Assembly (NCBI GenBank): GCA_036496265.1
Contig: DASXLL010000199.1
Location: forward strand, 1 to 22,538
Direction of reading: 5' to 3'
Length of the DNA: 22,538 bases
From: CAYLLN01 sp036496265
GTDB taxonomy: Bacteria > Planctomycetota > Planctomycetia > Pirellulales > Pirellulaceae
Every line of letters starts with the position of its first letter. The first letter of the stretch is position 1. The translations under genes and the position numbers were made by a program. Positions 22,184 through 22,538 of the stretch are shown here, in pieces. The notes beneath the pieces were generated by a model that worked only from the letters and a program-made list of their open reading frames with translations, was not told where the DNA came from and ran no database searches.

Positions 22184-22247
22184 CCGCGAGCGACCCGGAA
22201 TGAGGCTGCGGATAGTCGAGCCCAGTCCAATTATAGCTGCGATTGGT

Positions 22248-22538
22248 TTAGGCCATCAATTCATCAAACGTCCAGCCGTGGCCCGTCAGCCCGGCCGCTT
22301 CCGCTGGCGTGTACTTCATCGTTCCCGGCCGCCAGCAGAAATTGTAATACGCCATGTGCAGGTTTACCGCCGCTTCTAGGTTGCCGAGTTTCCGCGAGAA
22401 GCCCATCGCCAGCCGCGTGAACCGCCGCATGAACGTGCGGATCGTCAAGTTGTTCCGCTCGACGTGGCTGGTGCAACTCATGCGATCCTCTATCGCGCCG
22501 CGCATCCGCTTGCGCTTGGTGCTGACTATTTCGGACGG
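22248..22538 (-). CDS. IS1-type transposase, C-terminal part (runs off window end)
   Basis: About 96 codons are visible up to the window edge, ending FDELMA then TAA. The segment SHVERNNLTIRTFMRRFTRL, followed by NLEAAVNLHMAYYNFCWRPG and TPAEAAGLTGHGW, is the characteristic C-terminal block of transposases commonly annotated as IS1 family, including the conserved VERxNLTxR helix with the likely catalytic Glu. The N-terminal zinc-binding/HTH part lies outside the window, so completeness cannot be judged. No terminal inverted repeat was identified downstream of the stop. Confidence 0.85.
   Translation of the reverse strand, partial: PSEIVSTKRKRMRGAIEDRMSCTSHVERNNLTIRTFMRRFTRLAMGFSRKLGNLEAAVNLHMAYYNFCWRPGTMKYTPAEAAGLTGHGWTFDELMA

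Noticed and set aside
22178..22420. 80-codon plus-strand frame opposite the IS1-type transposase
   Set aside because: The transposase strand has clear conserved motifs; this frame has none.

Overview
The window looks like chromosomal DNA of a planctomycete (Pirellulales-like), judged by protein types and not by a marker gene. The supporting signs are a secreted PQQ-type beta-propeller protein with the WPGWRGP-type start, a PqqD/M50/HlyD fusion next to further HlyD adaptors, TPR glycosyltransferases of SPINDLY type, small membrane proteins starting near an NPYESP motif, high GC, and many short palindromic intergenic repeats. No rRNA, tRNA or CRISPR array was seen.

Region 1 (1-1612): the N-terminus of a divergently transcribed secreted protein, then a UDP-N-acetylhexosamine/UDP-glucose-type 6-dehydrogenase. 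Region 2 (1609-8009, minus strand): a tight gene block reading GAF-HlyD membrane protein, small HlyD adaptor, PqqD-M50-HlyD fusion, and secreted beta-propeller protein. The second and third genes overlap by ATGA, and the propeller gene's Shine-Dalgarno sequence sits on the stop codon of the M50 gene. Region 3 (8275-13364, plus strand): a TolC-type outer-membrane lipoprotein and a TonB-dependent-receptor-like protein, divergent from region 2. Regions 2 and 3 together look like an envelope-spanning export or processing machine with no visible ABC or RND motor.

Region 4 (13642-20265, minus strand): three tandem TPR-glycosyltransferase genes. The first in reading order (20265-17552) is split by a 1092-bp IS30-family element with a 2-bp target duplication. 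Removing the element and one copy of CG restores a 539-codon frame closely similar to the third gene. The middle gene is a GT41/SPINDLY-type enzyme, and the third is an intact paralogue of the broken one with a GT9-like C-terminal domain. The first two carry a conserved TATAAT only 5-6 nt before the ATG, which suggests leaderless transcription.

Region 5 (20266-22538) is loosely packed. It holds a small lipoprotein gene with an in-frame TAA in its signal peptide, a nested 114-bp palindrome, an unknown 117-aa protein, a 71-aa protein, two small membrane proteins in an operon, and the 3' part of an IS1-type transposase running off the window.
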